Of a stretch of 64,000 bases of DNA, positions 16,396 through 25,816 are shown in pieces (the stretch's first letter is position 1; every line of letters begins with the position of its first letter). Under the pieces are notes generated by a model. It saw only the letters and a list, made by a program, of their open reading frames with translations. It did no database searches and had not been told where the DNA came from. The position numbers and the translations under genes were made by a program. Location: contig JAQYTT010000001.1 of NCBI GenBank assembly GCA_029433155.1, positions 372,001 to 436,000 on the forward strand. Reading direction: 5' to 3'. The DNA is from Lactobacillaceae bacterium L1_55_11 (GTDB taxonomy: Bacteria > Bacillota > Bacilli > Lactobacillales > Lactobacillaceae).

Positions 16396-18483
16396 GTGGT
16401 AGCAGCCAAAACCAGTACAAAAAAAAGCACCAAGCGTAAGACTAGTGCTGCTAAAAACAAGAAAAAGTTAGTGATTGTTGAGAGTCCTTCCAAGGCTAAG
16501 ACGATTGAAAAATACCTGGGTAGCACCTATAAGGTTGTGGCCAGTATTGGTCACGTGCGGGATTTGCCGAAGTCAACCTTAGGCGTTGACGTGGAGCAAG
16601 ACTACACGCCCAAGTACATTAATATTCGTGGCAAGGGTCCCATTATCAAAGACCTCCGTAAGGCTGCCAAGGCTGCCAAAACCGTTTATCTGGCAAGCGA
16701 TCCGGACCGGGAAGGGGAGGCCATTGCCTGGCACCTGCAGCATATTTTAGACCTGGATCCCAAGGAACCCAATCGGGTAGTTTTCAATGAAATTACCAAG
16801 GACGCGGTGAAAAACGCCTTCAAGAATCCACGAACTATTAACCAGGACCTGGTTGATGCCCAGCAGGCCCGCCGAATTATTGACCGACTGGTCGGCTACT
16901 CAATTTCGCCGATTCTCTGGAAGACCGTTAAACGTGGCCTTTCAGCTGGCCGAGTGCAGTCAGTAGCCCTGGGGCTAATTATTGCCCGTGAAAAGGAAAT
17001 TCAGGCCTTCCGCCCCGAAGAGTACTGGACCATGGATTCGGAGTTTAAAAAGAACCGGACCAAGTTTAAGTCTACTTTTTATGGCTATGATGGTAAGAAG
17101 CAAAACTTGCCGGACAATGATAGTGTCCGGCAGGTACTCAAGCGCATTGACCGTAACCAGGACTTTGACGTCACCAAGGTGGTTGCTAAGGAGCGTCGGC
17201 GGCAGCCACAGCCACCCTTTACCACTTCAACCATGCAACAGACGGCTAACACCCAGTTGAAGTTCCGTACACGCAAGACCATGATGACGGCCCAGCAGCT
17301 CTATGAAGGGATTAACCTGGGTAAGGGTCTGGGGCAAGTTGGTTTGATTACCTACATGCGTACCGATTCAACCCGTCTCTCTTCCCTGGCTAAGAACGCG
17401 GCGGCCCATTACATTCACGAAGAGTGGGGGGCTGCCTATTCAAGGCACAAGCCGGTCCAAGGTAAGCCAACCGAAGGGGCCCAAGACGCCCACGAGGCCA
17501 TCCGGCCGACCGATGTTAACCGGACGCCAGCTAGCATCAAAGACAAGCTAACACCTGACCAGTTTAAGCTCTATTCTTTGATCTGGTCCCGCTTTGTGGC
17601 TAGTTTGATGACCCCCGAAGTGCTCGATACGATGTCGGTTAACATTGAGCAAAACGGGGTAATGTTTAGGGCCAACGGTTCTAAAACCAAGTTTCCAGGC
17701 TTCACTAAGGCTTATCCAGCGGCTAAATTAAAGGATAACCCGCTGCCTGAGCTAAATGAGGGCGACCAAGTCCAGATGGTCAAGACCGACCCTGAGCAGC
17801 ACTTTACCTTGCCACCAGCTCGTTACTCAGAAGCGGCCCTGATTAAGGCCTTGGAAGAAAACGGGGTGGGACGGCCATCAACTTATGCGCCAACCCTGGA
17901 CACGATTCAGCGACGTAATTATGTCCGTATTGACGCCCGTAAGTTTGTGCCAACTGAGTTGGGTGAAGTCGTCCAAAACATTGTGGATGACAAGTTCCCA
18001 GATATCACCAACACCAAGTTTACGGCTGATGTCGAGCATGAACTTGATGAGATTGAAGTTGGGGAAGAGCGCTGGGTACCGGTCGTGGATACCTTCTACC
18101 AGCCCTTCAGCAAGGAAGTTAAATCTGCCGAGGAGACCTTGGAGAAGGTCACGATGCACGATGAGTTGGCCGGCATGGACTGTGATATCTGTGGTGCACC
18201 GATGGTGATTAAGATGGGTCGCTACGGTAAATTCTATGCCTGCGCCCGTTTCCCAGATTGCCGCAACACCAAGGCCATCGTTCAAGAAATCGGGATTACC
18301 TGTCCTAAGTGTAAGAAGGGACAGATTGTGCAGCGTAAGACTAAGCGCGGCCGTACCTTCTATGGTTGCTCCCGTTACCCTGAATGTGACTTTGTCAGTT
18401 GGGACAAGCCGACTGAAAAGACCCTGGCCGACGGGACTACGCCTGGTCAGGAGAAGGGTCCCGCTAAGAAGAAGCGGGCCTAA
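16396..18483 (+). CDS. topA: DNA topoisomerase I
   Basis: Relaxes negative supercoils by single-strand passage. The 695-residue protein has a Lys-rich N-terminal tail, the Toprim domain starting [19 protein letters not shown] (SDPDREGEA is visible), the catalytic Tyr320 in [18 protein letters not shown], and two C-terminal four-Cys zinc modules (CDIC...CARFPDC and CPKC...CSRYPEC). The start is GTG with GAGGA upstream. A long antisense ORF over its 3' part is a shadow. Firm assignment. Confidence 0.97.
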   Translation: MVAAKTSTKKSTKRKTSAAKNKKKLVIVESPSKAKTIEKYLGSTYKVVASIGHVRDLPKSTLGVDVEQDYTPKYINIRGKGPIIKDLRKAAKAAKTVYLASDPDREGEAIAWHLQHILDLDPKEPNRVVFNEITKDAVKNAFKNPRTINQDLVDAQQARRIIDRLVGYSISPILWKTVKRGLSAGRVQSVALGLIIAREKEIQAFRPEEYWTMDSEFKKNRTKFKSTFYGYDGKKQNLPDNDSVRQVLKRIDRNQDFDVTKVVAKERRRQPQPPFTTSTMQQTANTQLKFRTRKTMMTAQQLYEGINLGKGLGQVGLITYMRTDSTRLSSLAKNAAAHYIHEEWGAAYSRHKPVQGKPTEGAQDAHEAIRPTDVNRTPASIKDKLTPDQFKLYSLIWSRFVASLMTPEVLDTMSVNIEQNGVMFRANGSKTKFPGFTKAYPAAKLKDNPLPELNEGDQVQMVKTDPEQHFTLPPARYSEAALIKALEENGVGRPSTYAPTLDTIQRRNYVRIDARKFVPTELGEVVQNIVDDKFPDITNTKFTADVEHELDEIEVGEERWVPVVDTFYQPFSKEVKSAEETLEKVTMHDELAGMDCDICGAPMVIKMGRYGKFYACARFPDCRNTKAIVQEIGITCPKCKKGQIVQRKTKRGRTFYGCSRYPECDFVSWDKPTEKTLADGTTPGQEKGPAKKKRA

Positions 18484-18503
18484 ATTAAAGCCATTTACTG
18501 TCA

Positions 18504-18533
18504 AAAGCAGGCCGAGTCATGGGCTGCTTTTTG
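18504..18533 (+). terminator. Terminator after topA
   Basis: AAAGCAGGCC and GGGCTGCTTT pair with one mismatch around a seven-base loop, followed by T residues. Confidence 0.7.
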
Positions 18534-18588
18534 TTATGTTTGGTATACTGGATACTAACGAAAATGATTACTTTGCAAATGGTGGATT

Positions 18589-19410
18589 ATGACAGCAGGT
18601 TTTAAAGGAACAATCCTAACAATTGCCGGCTCAGACAGCCTAGGTGGTGGCGGTCTCCAATCGGACCTAGTTACTTTTAGTGAGTATGGTTTTGGAGGTC
18701 TAAGTGCGATTACCAGCATTGCCACTGTTTTTAGTGACCACTTCGATGTTCACCCACTTGCAACGGATGTTTTGGCTGACCAGCTCGCTTCAATTAGCCA
18801 AGTTAAGAACTTAAGGGCCATCAAGGTTGGCTTGATTCCTAATTTAGACCAGTTAGATCAGATTGCAGCCTTCTTGGCCAAGCAGGACCTACCAATTGTG
18901 ATTGACCCAGTCCTGGCCTTTAAGGAGGGGCAGACCCAGCAGCAAGAAGACCTGGTATCAGCCTACCGGACAAAGTTGCTGCCTTTAGCAACGGTGGTCA
19001 CGCCGAACTTGCCGGAGGCCGAAGCTTTGACCCAGCAGCAGGGACTAGATAGTGTTGAAAAACTAGGCGAAGCTGCCAAAGAATTGGTCGCACTGGGTGC
19101 CAAAACAGCGGTTGTGAAGGGTGGTGCCCGCTTACCCGGCGAAAAGGCCCAGGATGCTTATTTCGACCAGGGACAGGTGCAGATTCTAACCAGCCCCAAG
19201 TTTGACCACACCGCCTTCACCAATGGAGCGGGTTGTACCTTTTCAGCGGCCATTACTGCTAACCTAGCGGCAGGTTACTCGGTTGAAGAAAGCCTCACGG
19301 ATGCCAAGGACTTTGTTAACGCCGCCATTCGGGCTGGTTTTCCACTGGGTGATAACTTGCCGGGTGGTGACGTCTGGCCAGCCGGCCGGCGCACCTCCCA
19401 GCAGAAATGA
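18589..19410 (+). CDS. ThiD/PdxK-family kinase (hydroxymethylpyrimidine or pyridoxal kinase)
   Basis: Ribokinase-fold kinase of the ThiD family, 273 residues. Segments TIAGSDSLGGGGLQSDL at the start, VIDPVLAFKEG in the middle and the anion-hole/catalytic FTNGAGCTFSAAI near the end are typical; the Cys of NGAGC is shared by ThiD and by the PdxK2 pyridoxal kinases. I cannot tell the two activities apart by reading. It heads the menaquinone gene run, with menF starting 11 bases downstream, so it may be transcribed with it. Confidence 0.88.
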   Translation: MTAGFKGTILTIAGSDSLGGGGLQSDLVTFSEYGFGGLSAITSIATVFSDHFDVHPLATDVLADQLASISQVKNLRAIKVGLIPNLDQLDQIAAFLAKQDLPIVIDPVLAFKEGQTQQQEDLVSAYRTKLLPLATVVTPNLPEAEALTQQQGLDSVEKLGEAAKELVALGAKTAVVKGGARLPGEKAQDAYFDQGQVQILTSPKFDHTAFTNGAGCTFSAAITANLAAGYSVEESLTDAKDFVNAAIRAGFPLGDNLPGGDVWPAGRRTSQQK

Positions 19411-19421
19411 GAAACTAAGCG

Positions 19422-20627
19422 ATGTCCGTCAAGAAAATTATTAATGGCGCGGATTACCCCGGTATTCGGAAGCGTTTGCTTGAAAAAATGGGGCAGGCTG
19501 ACCCAGCCTTTTACTTTACCAATCCAGGGCGGGAACTTGAAATCTTTGCCTTTGGTGCCCGTCAAAGTTGGTCGGATTTAAGCCGGGTGCCAGCTGATTT
19601 AGGTCATGACATCGTGGTCGGTGGTCAAAATTTTGCGGATCAGTCCAATCCTGATTTGGCTGACAACGACCTGATGACCTCGTTTTGGTTCCTACCCGAA
19701 GTCACGGTGATTCAACAGGATAATCATTTCGAAGTTATCCTGCCAGACGGCTGGGATTTAGTGACCTGGTTAAGGAAGACTAAAACTGGCGAAATCGGTC
19801 ACAACCAAATAACCCAAATCAGTGATGAAACTGACTGGCCCAAGCGGGTGGGCGCTTTGATTAATCACCTGCAGGCCAACCCTGACTTAAAAAAAGTAGT
19901 TTTTGGCCGGCAACGGCAGATTCAACTGGCCCAACCTTTCAATTTAGCGACCGTTTGGCCGCAGTTTTTGAACGGGCAGGGCGGTTACCGCATCGTTTTG
20001 AAACGGGGTGACCACCATTTCATCTCGGCTAGTCCTGAAACCTTACTCAAGGTTGAAAGTGGTCACATACAGACGGCGGCGGTGGCCGGGACCATCGCCA
20101 GTAGTCAAAACCCCAAAACCAATCAAACATTAGGACAGAACTTACTGACCAGTGCTAAAAATCAGCAAGAACATGCCTATGTCCGGGATACGATTCTACA
20201 GCAGCTGCAACCCTGGACACAGCAATTAAACTGGCCCAACAGCCCACAGTTGCTGGCTTCTCAAGGTGTCCAACACCTATATACGCCCATTTGCGGCCAG
20301 GTGAATGATAACTTTAACTTTACCCGGGTCCTAACTGAACTAAATCCTACGCCAGCCCTGGGTGGAGTTCCACGTTTAGCAGCCCTGGAATACATTAACC
20401 AGCACGAACAGTTCAAGCGGGGACTGTTTGCGGGACCATTAGGCTATTTTAAGGGACCTCAGGTAGGGGAAATGGCGGTTGGTATCCGTTCAATGATGGT
20501 TACTAATCAACGAGCCCGACTTTTTGCTGGAGCCGGTATCTTGGCAGACTCTAACGCGGAGGAGGAGTGGGCCGAAACGAACTTAAAGTTTAAGCCGATG
20601 ACTGAACTACTAGAAGGAACTCGCTAA
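19422..20627 (+). CDS. menF: Isochorismate synthase
   Basis: Isomerises chorismate to isochorismate, the first menaquinone-specific step. The 401-residue protein carries the chorismate-binding C-terminal domain: ISASPETLLKVESG, AGTIAS, ELNPTPALGG, GPLGY and FAGAGILADSNAEEEWAET. Similar enzymes include anthranilate synthase component I and salicylate synthase; the location directly before menD fixes the call. The spacer to menD is two bases. Confidence 0.94.
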   Translation: MSVKKIINGADYPGIRKRLLEKMGQADPAFYFTNPGRELEIFAFGARQSWSDLSRVPADLGHDIVVGGQNFADQSNPDLADNDLMTSFWFLPEVTVIQQDNHFEVILPDGWDLVTWLRKTKTGEIGHNQITQISDETDWPKRVGALINHLQANPDLKKVVFGRQRQIQLAQPFNLATVWPQFLNGQGGYRIVLKRGDHHFISASPETLLKVESGHIQTAAVAGTIASSQNPKTNQTLGQNLLTSAKNQQEHAYVRDTILQQLQPWTQQLNWPNSPQLLASQGVQHLYTPICGQVNDNFNFTRVLTELNPTPALGGVPRLAALEYINQHEQFKRGLFAGPLGYFKGPQVGEMAVGIRSMMVTNQRARLFAGAGILADSNAEEEWAETNLKFKPMTELLEGTR

Positions 20628-20629
20628 TA

Positions 20630-22261
20630 ATGGTCGATGCCTTAACTAAAAATGTGAAACATCTGATTGCGGCCTTGCACTTGGCAGGGGTGAACCGTTT
20701 TGTGCTTTCACCGGGATCTCGGTCAACCCCAGTGGCCTTATTGCTGGCTGAGCAGGCGGCGACTGATTCAGATTATCAGCTCTATGTGGACGTCGACGAG
20801 CGGTCGGCGGCCTTTTTTGCGCTGGGCATGGCCAAGGTCAGCCAGGAACCAGTCGCCGTCTTAGTGACTTCTGGTACTGCGGCGGCTGAGTTGATGCCAG
20901 CAGTGGCTGAGGCTAACCAGGCTCAAATTCCGCTGGTTTTACTGACCGCTGACCGTCCGCAGGAGTTACAAGGACTGGGGGCGGCCCAGACCTTACCGCA
21001 AAGCAATCTCTATGGCGACCTGGTAGATGAGGTGGTCACCTTAAACCTCCAAGACCCTCATCCAGATATGACGGCTTACATTGATTTTAAGGTGCAAACC
21101 AGTGTGCGATCCCACCAGCAAAAGCCGGCCCCCATCCAAATTAACCTGCCCCTGAGAAAGCCGCTCATGCCGGTTCTCGGAGACCGAGAAACACTTAACA
21201 TTCAACCAGTTGAGTATCCAATCAATCACTGGACCTATGGGCAGCCGATTGACCCTGGATTCGATCAAAATCGAGTCCTGGTGCTGGCTGGACCAAACAC
21301 CGGTGCTGACTACTACCAGGCTTTAAATGACTTTACCCAAAAATATCGGGTACCCGTGTTGGCTGACGTGTTAAGTCGGGTCCGTGACCAAAACAGTATA
21401 TATAACTTTAAAGGCCTGCTTGAAGCGGGATTACCAGCAGAACTGACGCCTGACCTGGTACTTTGGTTTGGCGCTCTGCCGACTGACCCAGCCATCCTGG
21501 CCTGGTTAAAGACGCATCAGGTGACTGTCTGGCAGGTTGGTCCCCAGGCTGGGCAGGATCCTAGTCGCCAGGTTAGCCGAGTTTATCCTGGTGCGGTGGC
21601 CGATTTTCTGAATCGGGTGCAGGGCCAGCCTAGCCAGCAGCAAGCCACCTATTATCAGTCCTGGCAGTCCTGGTTAGGTAAATTGTCACCTCATCAAACT
21701 GGCGATGATCTAGCCCAGGTTGTGGCAACCCTAAATGACCACAGTGCCGCCGATACCATGATTTTTAGTGCAAACAGTCTGGCGGTTAGGGCCCTAAATG
21801 ACTATTGGGCTGGCAGTCATAGTCGCTTAGTTTATGCTAACCGCGGTGTTAATGGCATTGATGGGGTCGTTTCCACCGCCTTAGGTGCCAGCCTGGTGCA
21901 CCCTGGTCGTACGGTCCTTTTAATCGGGGATTTGACCCTCTTTCACGATATGAACGGCTTGGCCCTGGTGAAAAAGTACGGCCTAAACCTCGACATTGTC
22001 CTAGTCGATAACCACGGCGGCGGAATTTTCAAAAACCTTCCTCAGGGGCAAGCGGCCGAGGCTCAGCCCTACTTTGAAGAGGTTTTTGGCACACCGCTGG
22101 ACTTAGATTTTAAGCTGGTTGCCCAGCTGTACGGTTTAGCATACATTGACTTAGAACGACCAGCCGACTTAGGACCGGCCTTAGACCAGCAGCCGGACCA
22201 CGCCCGTCTGTTAGTGTTGACCACTCCTGACACCAAAGGACTGGAGGAGAACTATGACTGA
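20630..22261 (+). CDS. menD: SEPHCHC synthase (menaquinone synthesis)
   Basis: Thiamine-diphosphate enzyme joining 2-oxoglutarate to isochorismate. The 543-residue length is normal. The N-terminal domain shows RFVLSPGSRSTP and VDVDERSAAFFALG, and the cofactor-binding C-terminal region shows NRGVNGIDGVVSTALGA and LIGDLTLFHDMNGL. The gene overlaps menH by eight bases, indicating coupled translation. Confidence 0.96.
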   Translation: MVDALTKNVKHLIAALHLAGVNRFVLSPGSRSTPVALLLAEQAATDSDYQLYVDVDERSAAFFALGMAKVSQEPVAVLVTSGTAAAELMPAVAEANQAQIPLVLLTADRPQELQGLGAAQTLPQSNLYGDLVDEVVTLNLQDPHPDMTAYIDFKVQTSVRSHQQKPAPIQINLPLRKPLMPVLGDRETLNIQPVEYPINHWTYGQPIDPGFDQNRVLVLAGPNTGADYYQALNDFTQKYRVPVLADVLSRVRDQNSIYNFKGLLEAGLPAELTPDLVLWFGALPTDPAILAWLKTHQVTVWQVGPQAGQDPSRQVSRVYPGAVADFLNRVQGQPSQQQATYYQSWQSWLGKLSPHQTGDDLAQVVATLNDHSAADTMIFSANSLAVRALNDYWAGSHSRLVYANRGVNGIDGVVSTALGASLVHPGRTVLLIGDLTLFHDMNGLALVKKYGLNLDIVLVDNHGGGIFKNLPQGQAAEAQPYFEEVFGTPLDLDFKLVAQLYGLAYIDLERPADLGPALDQQPDHARLLVLTTPDTKGLEENYD

Positions 22262-23075
22262 ATTTATGGTGTCAGTAGGGGGCTATGACTACCACCTTTA
22301 CCAGCAGGTAAACCCGGGTAGCCAGCAAAAATGGCTCCTCCTGCATGGTTTTATGGGCAGTCATCAAGACTTTGACAGCATTGTTGACCGGTTGCCCGGG
22401 GAAGTTTGGCGTTTGGACTTGCTAGGCTATGGGCCACAGCGGTTACCAGTCACCCCCAATCGGCTCAGCATGGCCAATCAGGTCAGTGATTTGATTGAAA
22501 TCTGTGACCGGTTAAGCCTGACCAACGTTAATCTCCTTGGTTATTCAATGGGTGGCCGCCTGGCCATTGCCCTGGCCCTTAACCCCGGCTTTGCACCACA
22601 TATCAACCGCGTGATTTTGGAAAGCACCACGGCCGGTCTGCCAACCCCAGCCCAGCAACAAGCCCGGCGTCAATTGGATGAACAGCGGGCCCAGTTGATT
22701 CTAAAAGACTATCCCCGCTTCGTGGACCAGTGGGCCCAGGCACCACTCTTTGCCTCGCAGACGAAACTCGCGCCGACTATTCGGGCCCAAGTAAGGCAGC
22801 AGCGCCTGACTCAAAACCCCTTGAATATGGCGAATTCCTTACGGATGATGGGCACTGGTAGTCAACCAAACTTCTGGCCCCACTTAGGACAAGTCCGGGT
22901 CCCTGTTCAAGTTTTAGCTGGCCGAGAAGACCAAAAATTTACCCAGCTGGCTCAGCAACTGACCAGCAGCCTACCGACTGCCCATCTGCACTTGATTGAT
23001 GGGGCCGGTCACAATCTCCATCTAGAACAACCGGCTACCTTTGCCCAGGAAATTAGTTCACATGTTTTTGATTAA
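22254..23075 (+). CDS. menH: SHCHC synthase, alpha/beta hydrolase
   Basis: Eliminates pyruvate from SEPHCHC. The 273-residue alpha/beta-hydrolase has LLHGFMGSHQDF, the nucleophile elbow LGYSMGGRLA, an Asp in AGREDQKF and the catalytic His in GAGHNLHLEQP. GGAGG precedes the ATG inside the end of menD. The context menD-menH-menC makes this assignment stronger than the fold alone. Confidence 0.92.
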   Translation: MTEFMVSVGGYDYHLYQQVNPGSQQKWLLLHGFMGSHQDFDSIVDRLPGEVWRLDLLGYGPQRLPVTPNRLSMANQVSDLIEICDRLSLTNVNLLGYSMGGRLAIALALNPGFAPHINRVILESTTAGLPTPAQQQARRQLDEQRAQLILKDYPRFVDQWAQAPLFASQTKLAPTIRAQVRQQRLTQNPLNMANSLRMMGTGSQPNFWPHLGQVRVPVQVLAGREDQKFTQLAQQLTSSLPTAHLHLIDGAGHNLHLEQPATFAQEISSHVFD

Positions 23076-24201
23076 GCAAATTCAGTTAAGACCGGTAGCA
23101 CTGCCCCTGGTGCAACCTTTTGTGACCGCTCAATCCACTATGACAAAACGGCCATTAACCCTGGTGGCAATCCAGGTTGCCGACACACGGGGTGAGGGGA
23201 GTGCCTGGGGCTATGGCGAGGTCCAATCCTTTGACCAGGTCGGTTACAGTCCAGAAACCCAGGATCTGAGCCGGCAATTTTTAAGCCAGGAACTGGGGCC
23301 AGCCTTGTTGGGGCAGACCTTTAGCAATCTTATAGAGGTTTTGAGGATGCTGCAGGCCGGCTCCAAGGGTTACTCCTTTGCCCGGGCCGGCTTAGAAACG
23401 GCGCTTTGGGATGCCTGGGGTAAAATTCAAAACAAATCTCTGTCCACGATGTTAGGGGGAACCCAGACCCAAGTACCGGTCGGTATTGCCCTTGGTTTTC
23501 CAAAAGACAGCACTGTCTGGCGTGAAAAAATCCTAGCCGCCCAACAACAGGGCTATCAACGGATTAAGTTAAAGCTGGTTGGTTCAGAATTTTCCCTGTC
23601 TGAGTTAATTGACCTGCTGGCCCAGTTTCCCAACCAGGCCTTTTCCCTGGATGCTAATGAAAGTTTGACCGTTGATCAGGCGCTGAGTTTGAACCAGCTG
23701 CCAGATAACGTCCTCTTTGTTGAGCAGCCTTTACCAGCCGGTGCTGATCAGGAGTTAGCCACCATTCAGCAGCAATTGCATCTGCCAATCAGCCTGGACG
23801 AATCCCTGCGCGGCTTGGTTGATGTAAAACGGTTGCTAGCGATGGGAGCTGGGCGGGCAGTTACGGTTAAGGCCGGGATGTTAGGCGGAATTAGTGCGGC
23901 CAAAGACGCCCTACAAATTGCCCACCAGTACCAGGCCAGCGCCTGGGTAGGGGGTATGTTTGGATCAGGTTTAGGTCGCCATGTTGATTTGGCCCTGGCT
24001 AGCCTACCGGGTTGGGCTTACCCCGCTGACATTTCTGATAGTCGACGTTACTTTGAGACTGATCTGATTAAAGAGCAGCTAGTCGTCGAAGATGGCTTCC
24101 TACCAGTTCCTGACCAACCTGGTATCGGCGTGACAATGAGCTGGGATAAGATTGAACAATTACAGACTGGTCTAACTGAGGACATAAAAAAAAGCAGGTG
24201 A
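23062..24201 (+). CDS. menC: o-Succinylbenzoate synthase
   Basis: Dehydrates SHCHC to o-succinylbenzoate; enolase superfamily, often also an N-succinylamino acid racemase. The 379-residue protein has the catalytic Lys motif RIKLKL, metal ligands in SLDANES, FVEQPL and LDES, and VTVKAGMLGG. ATG 23062 with AGGA eleven bases upstream is preferred to the in-frame TTG 23041. It overlaps menH by 14 bases. Its last codons and stop lie inside a terminator stem. No menB or menE follows, so the later steps are encoded elsewhere. Confidence 0.93.
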   Translation: MFLIKQIQLRPVALPLVQPFVTAQSTMTKRPLTLVAIQVADTRGEGSAWGYGEVQSFDQVGYSPETQDLSRQFLSQELGPALLGQTFSNLIEVLRMLQAGSKGYSFARAGLETALWDAWGKIQNKSLSTMLGGTQTQVPVGIALGFPKDSTVWREKILAAQQQGYQRIKLKLVGSEFSLSELIDLLAQFPNQAFSLDANESLTVDQALSLNQLPDNVLFVEQPLPAGADQELATIQQQLHLPISLDESLRGLVDVKRLLAMGAGRAVTVKAGMLGGISAAKDALQIAHQYQASAWVGGMFGSGLGRHVDLALASLPGWAYPADISDSRRYFETDLIKEQLVVEDGFLPVPDQPGIGVTMSWDKIEQLQTGLTEDIKKSR

Positions 24202-24224
24202 CGTAAAAGTCACCTGCTTTTTTA
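24186..24224. terminator. Bidirectional terminator overlapping the menC stop
   Basis: AAAGCAGGTGAC and GTCACCTGCTTT pair around GTAAAA, with an A run before and T run after. The menC stop TGA (24199-24201) is within the left arm. Confidence 0.92.
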
Positions 24225-24239
24225 TTAAGGGGGTGGGAA

Positions 24240-25037
<798 letters not shown>

Positions 25038-25096
25038 TTAGTCCTCCTTACAAGTTAACGACTTGGCTTAATTTTAACACTTGTATTTCACATATA

Positions 25097-25654
25097 TCAA
25101 TTAAACTTTTTGCGGTACTGGGCGGCAGTCATGCCGACCTGCTGCTTGAAGACCGTATTAAAATAAGAAACGTTTGGAATGCCCACTTTCAGGGCAATCA
25201 TGGCCACTGACAGCTTGCCTTCCCGTAACATTTCCTGGGCCCTGGTCATGCGGACCTCTAATAGGTAGTTTTGTGGGGTTTGCCCAGTGACCAGTAGGGA
25301 ACTGCGGTGCAAAACACCGGGGCTGACGTGGAAGTGCTCACTCAGCTGTTCCAGCGTCAAACGCTGATCATAGTGTTTGGCGATGTAGCTCTTCACCTCA
25401 TAGACAAGTTGGTCGCGGGGGCTAAGTTTGCCAAAGGGGAAGCAGTCTGGGCAGGGGGTGTAACCGTCCAGCAAGGCCTCGTCCGGATTTTTAAAAATTT
25501 TAATATCGCCCCGGGCTAGGTGTTGGTGACGTTGGCAGCTAGGTTTGCATACCTGCATGTCGCCACGAACACCATAAATAAACTGGCCGTCGTACTGACC
25601 GTCATGGTGGGTAATTGCGTCCCAGCGTTTCTTAGTAACTGAATACATGACCAT
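25097..25654 (-). CDS. AdaA-like regulator: Ada metal-binding domain plus AraC helix-turn-helix
   Basis: The 185-residue protein joins an Ada N-terminal domain and an AraC-type DNA-binding domain, as in B. subtilis AdaA. Cys36, Cys40, Cys68 and Cys71 (in VCKPSC and CPDC) match the zinc-binding and methyl-accepting cysteines of Ada. Residues about 88-183 are the AraC domain (LTLEQLSEHFHVS, and the second helix-turn-helix near IALKVGIPNVSYFNTVFKQQVG). The C-terminal methyltransferase domain of E. coli Ada is missing and no ogt gene is adjacent. ATG 25654 has AAAGGA five bases upstream; 25672 and 25648 are alternatives. It probably senses DNA phosphotriester methylation. Confidence 0.87.
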   Translation of the reverse strand: MVMYSVTKKRWDAITHHDGQYDGQFIYGVRGDMQVCKPSCQRHQHLARGDIKIFKNPDEALLDGYTPCPDCFPFGKLSPRDQLVYEVKSYIAKHYDQRLTLEQLSEHFHVSPGVLHRSSLLVTGQTPQNYLLEVRMTRAQEMLREGKLSVAMIALKVGIPNVSYFNTVFKQQVGMTAAQYRKKFN

Positions 25655-25712
25655 GGCCGTCCTTTCTCTCAAATACTTAACTCAAAGCAACCGTAACATA
25701 AATTGGTCTATT

Positions 25713-25741
25713 TGACAATTATTTTTTATCAATTGATAAGC
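25713..25741 (+). promoter_or_regulatory. Promoter with GATAA palindrome upstream of the TPR gene
   Basis: TTGACA (25713-25718) and GATAAG about 17 bases later form a possible promoter pointing to the TPR gene. The perfect palindrome TTATCAATTGATAA (25726-25739) covers the spacer and -10 region. The same palindrome form occurs upstream of catalase. Confidence 0.45.
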
Positions 25742-25816
25742 TCATTCTTTGTATTCCCGCTGTCCTTCAGGTAAAATTAGTGAAGAAACTGGTAATCCTT
25801 TAGGAGGTATTTAACC

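Noticed and set aside
17878-18504. 208-codon antisense ORF over the 3' end of topA
   Set aside because: Shadow of the topA reading frame; no RBS and it ends in the terminator region.
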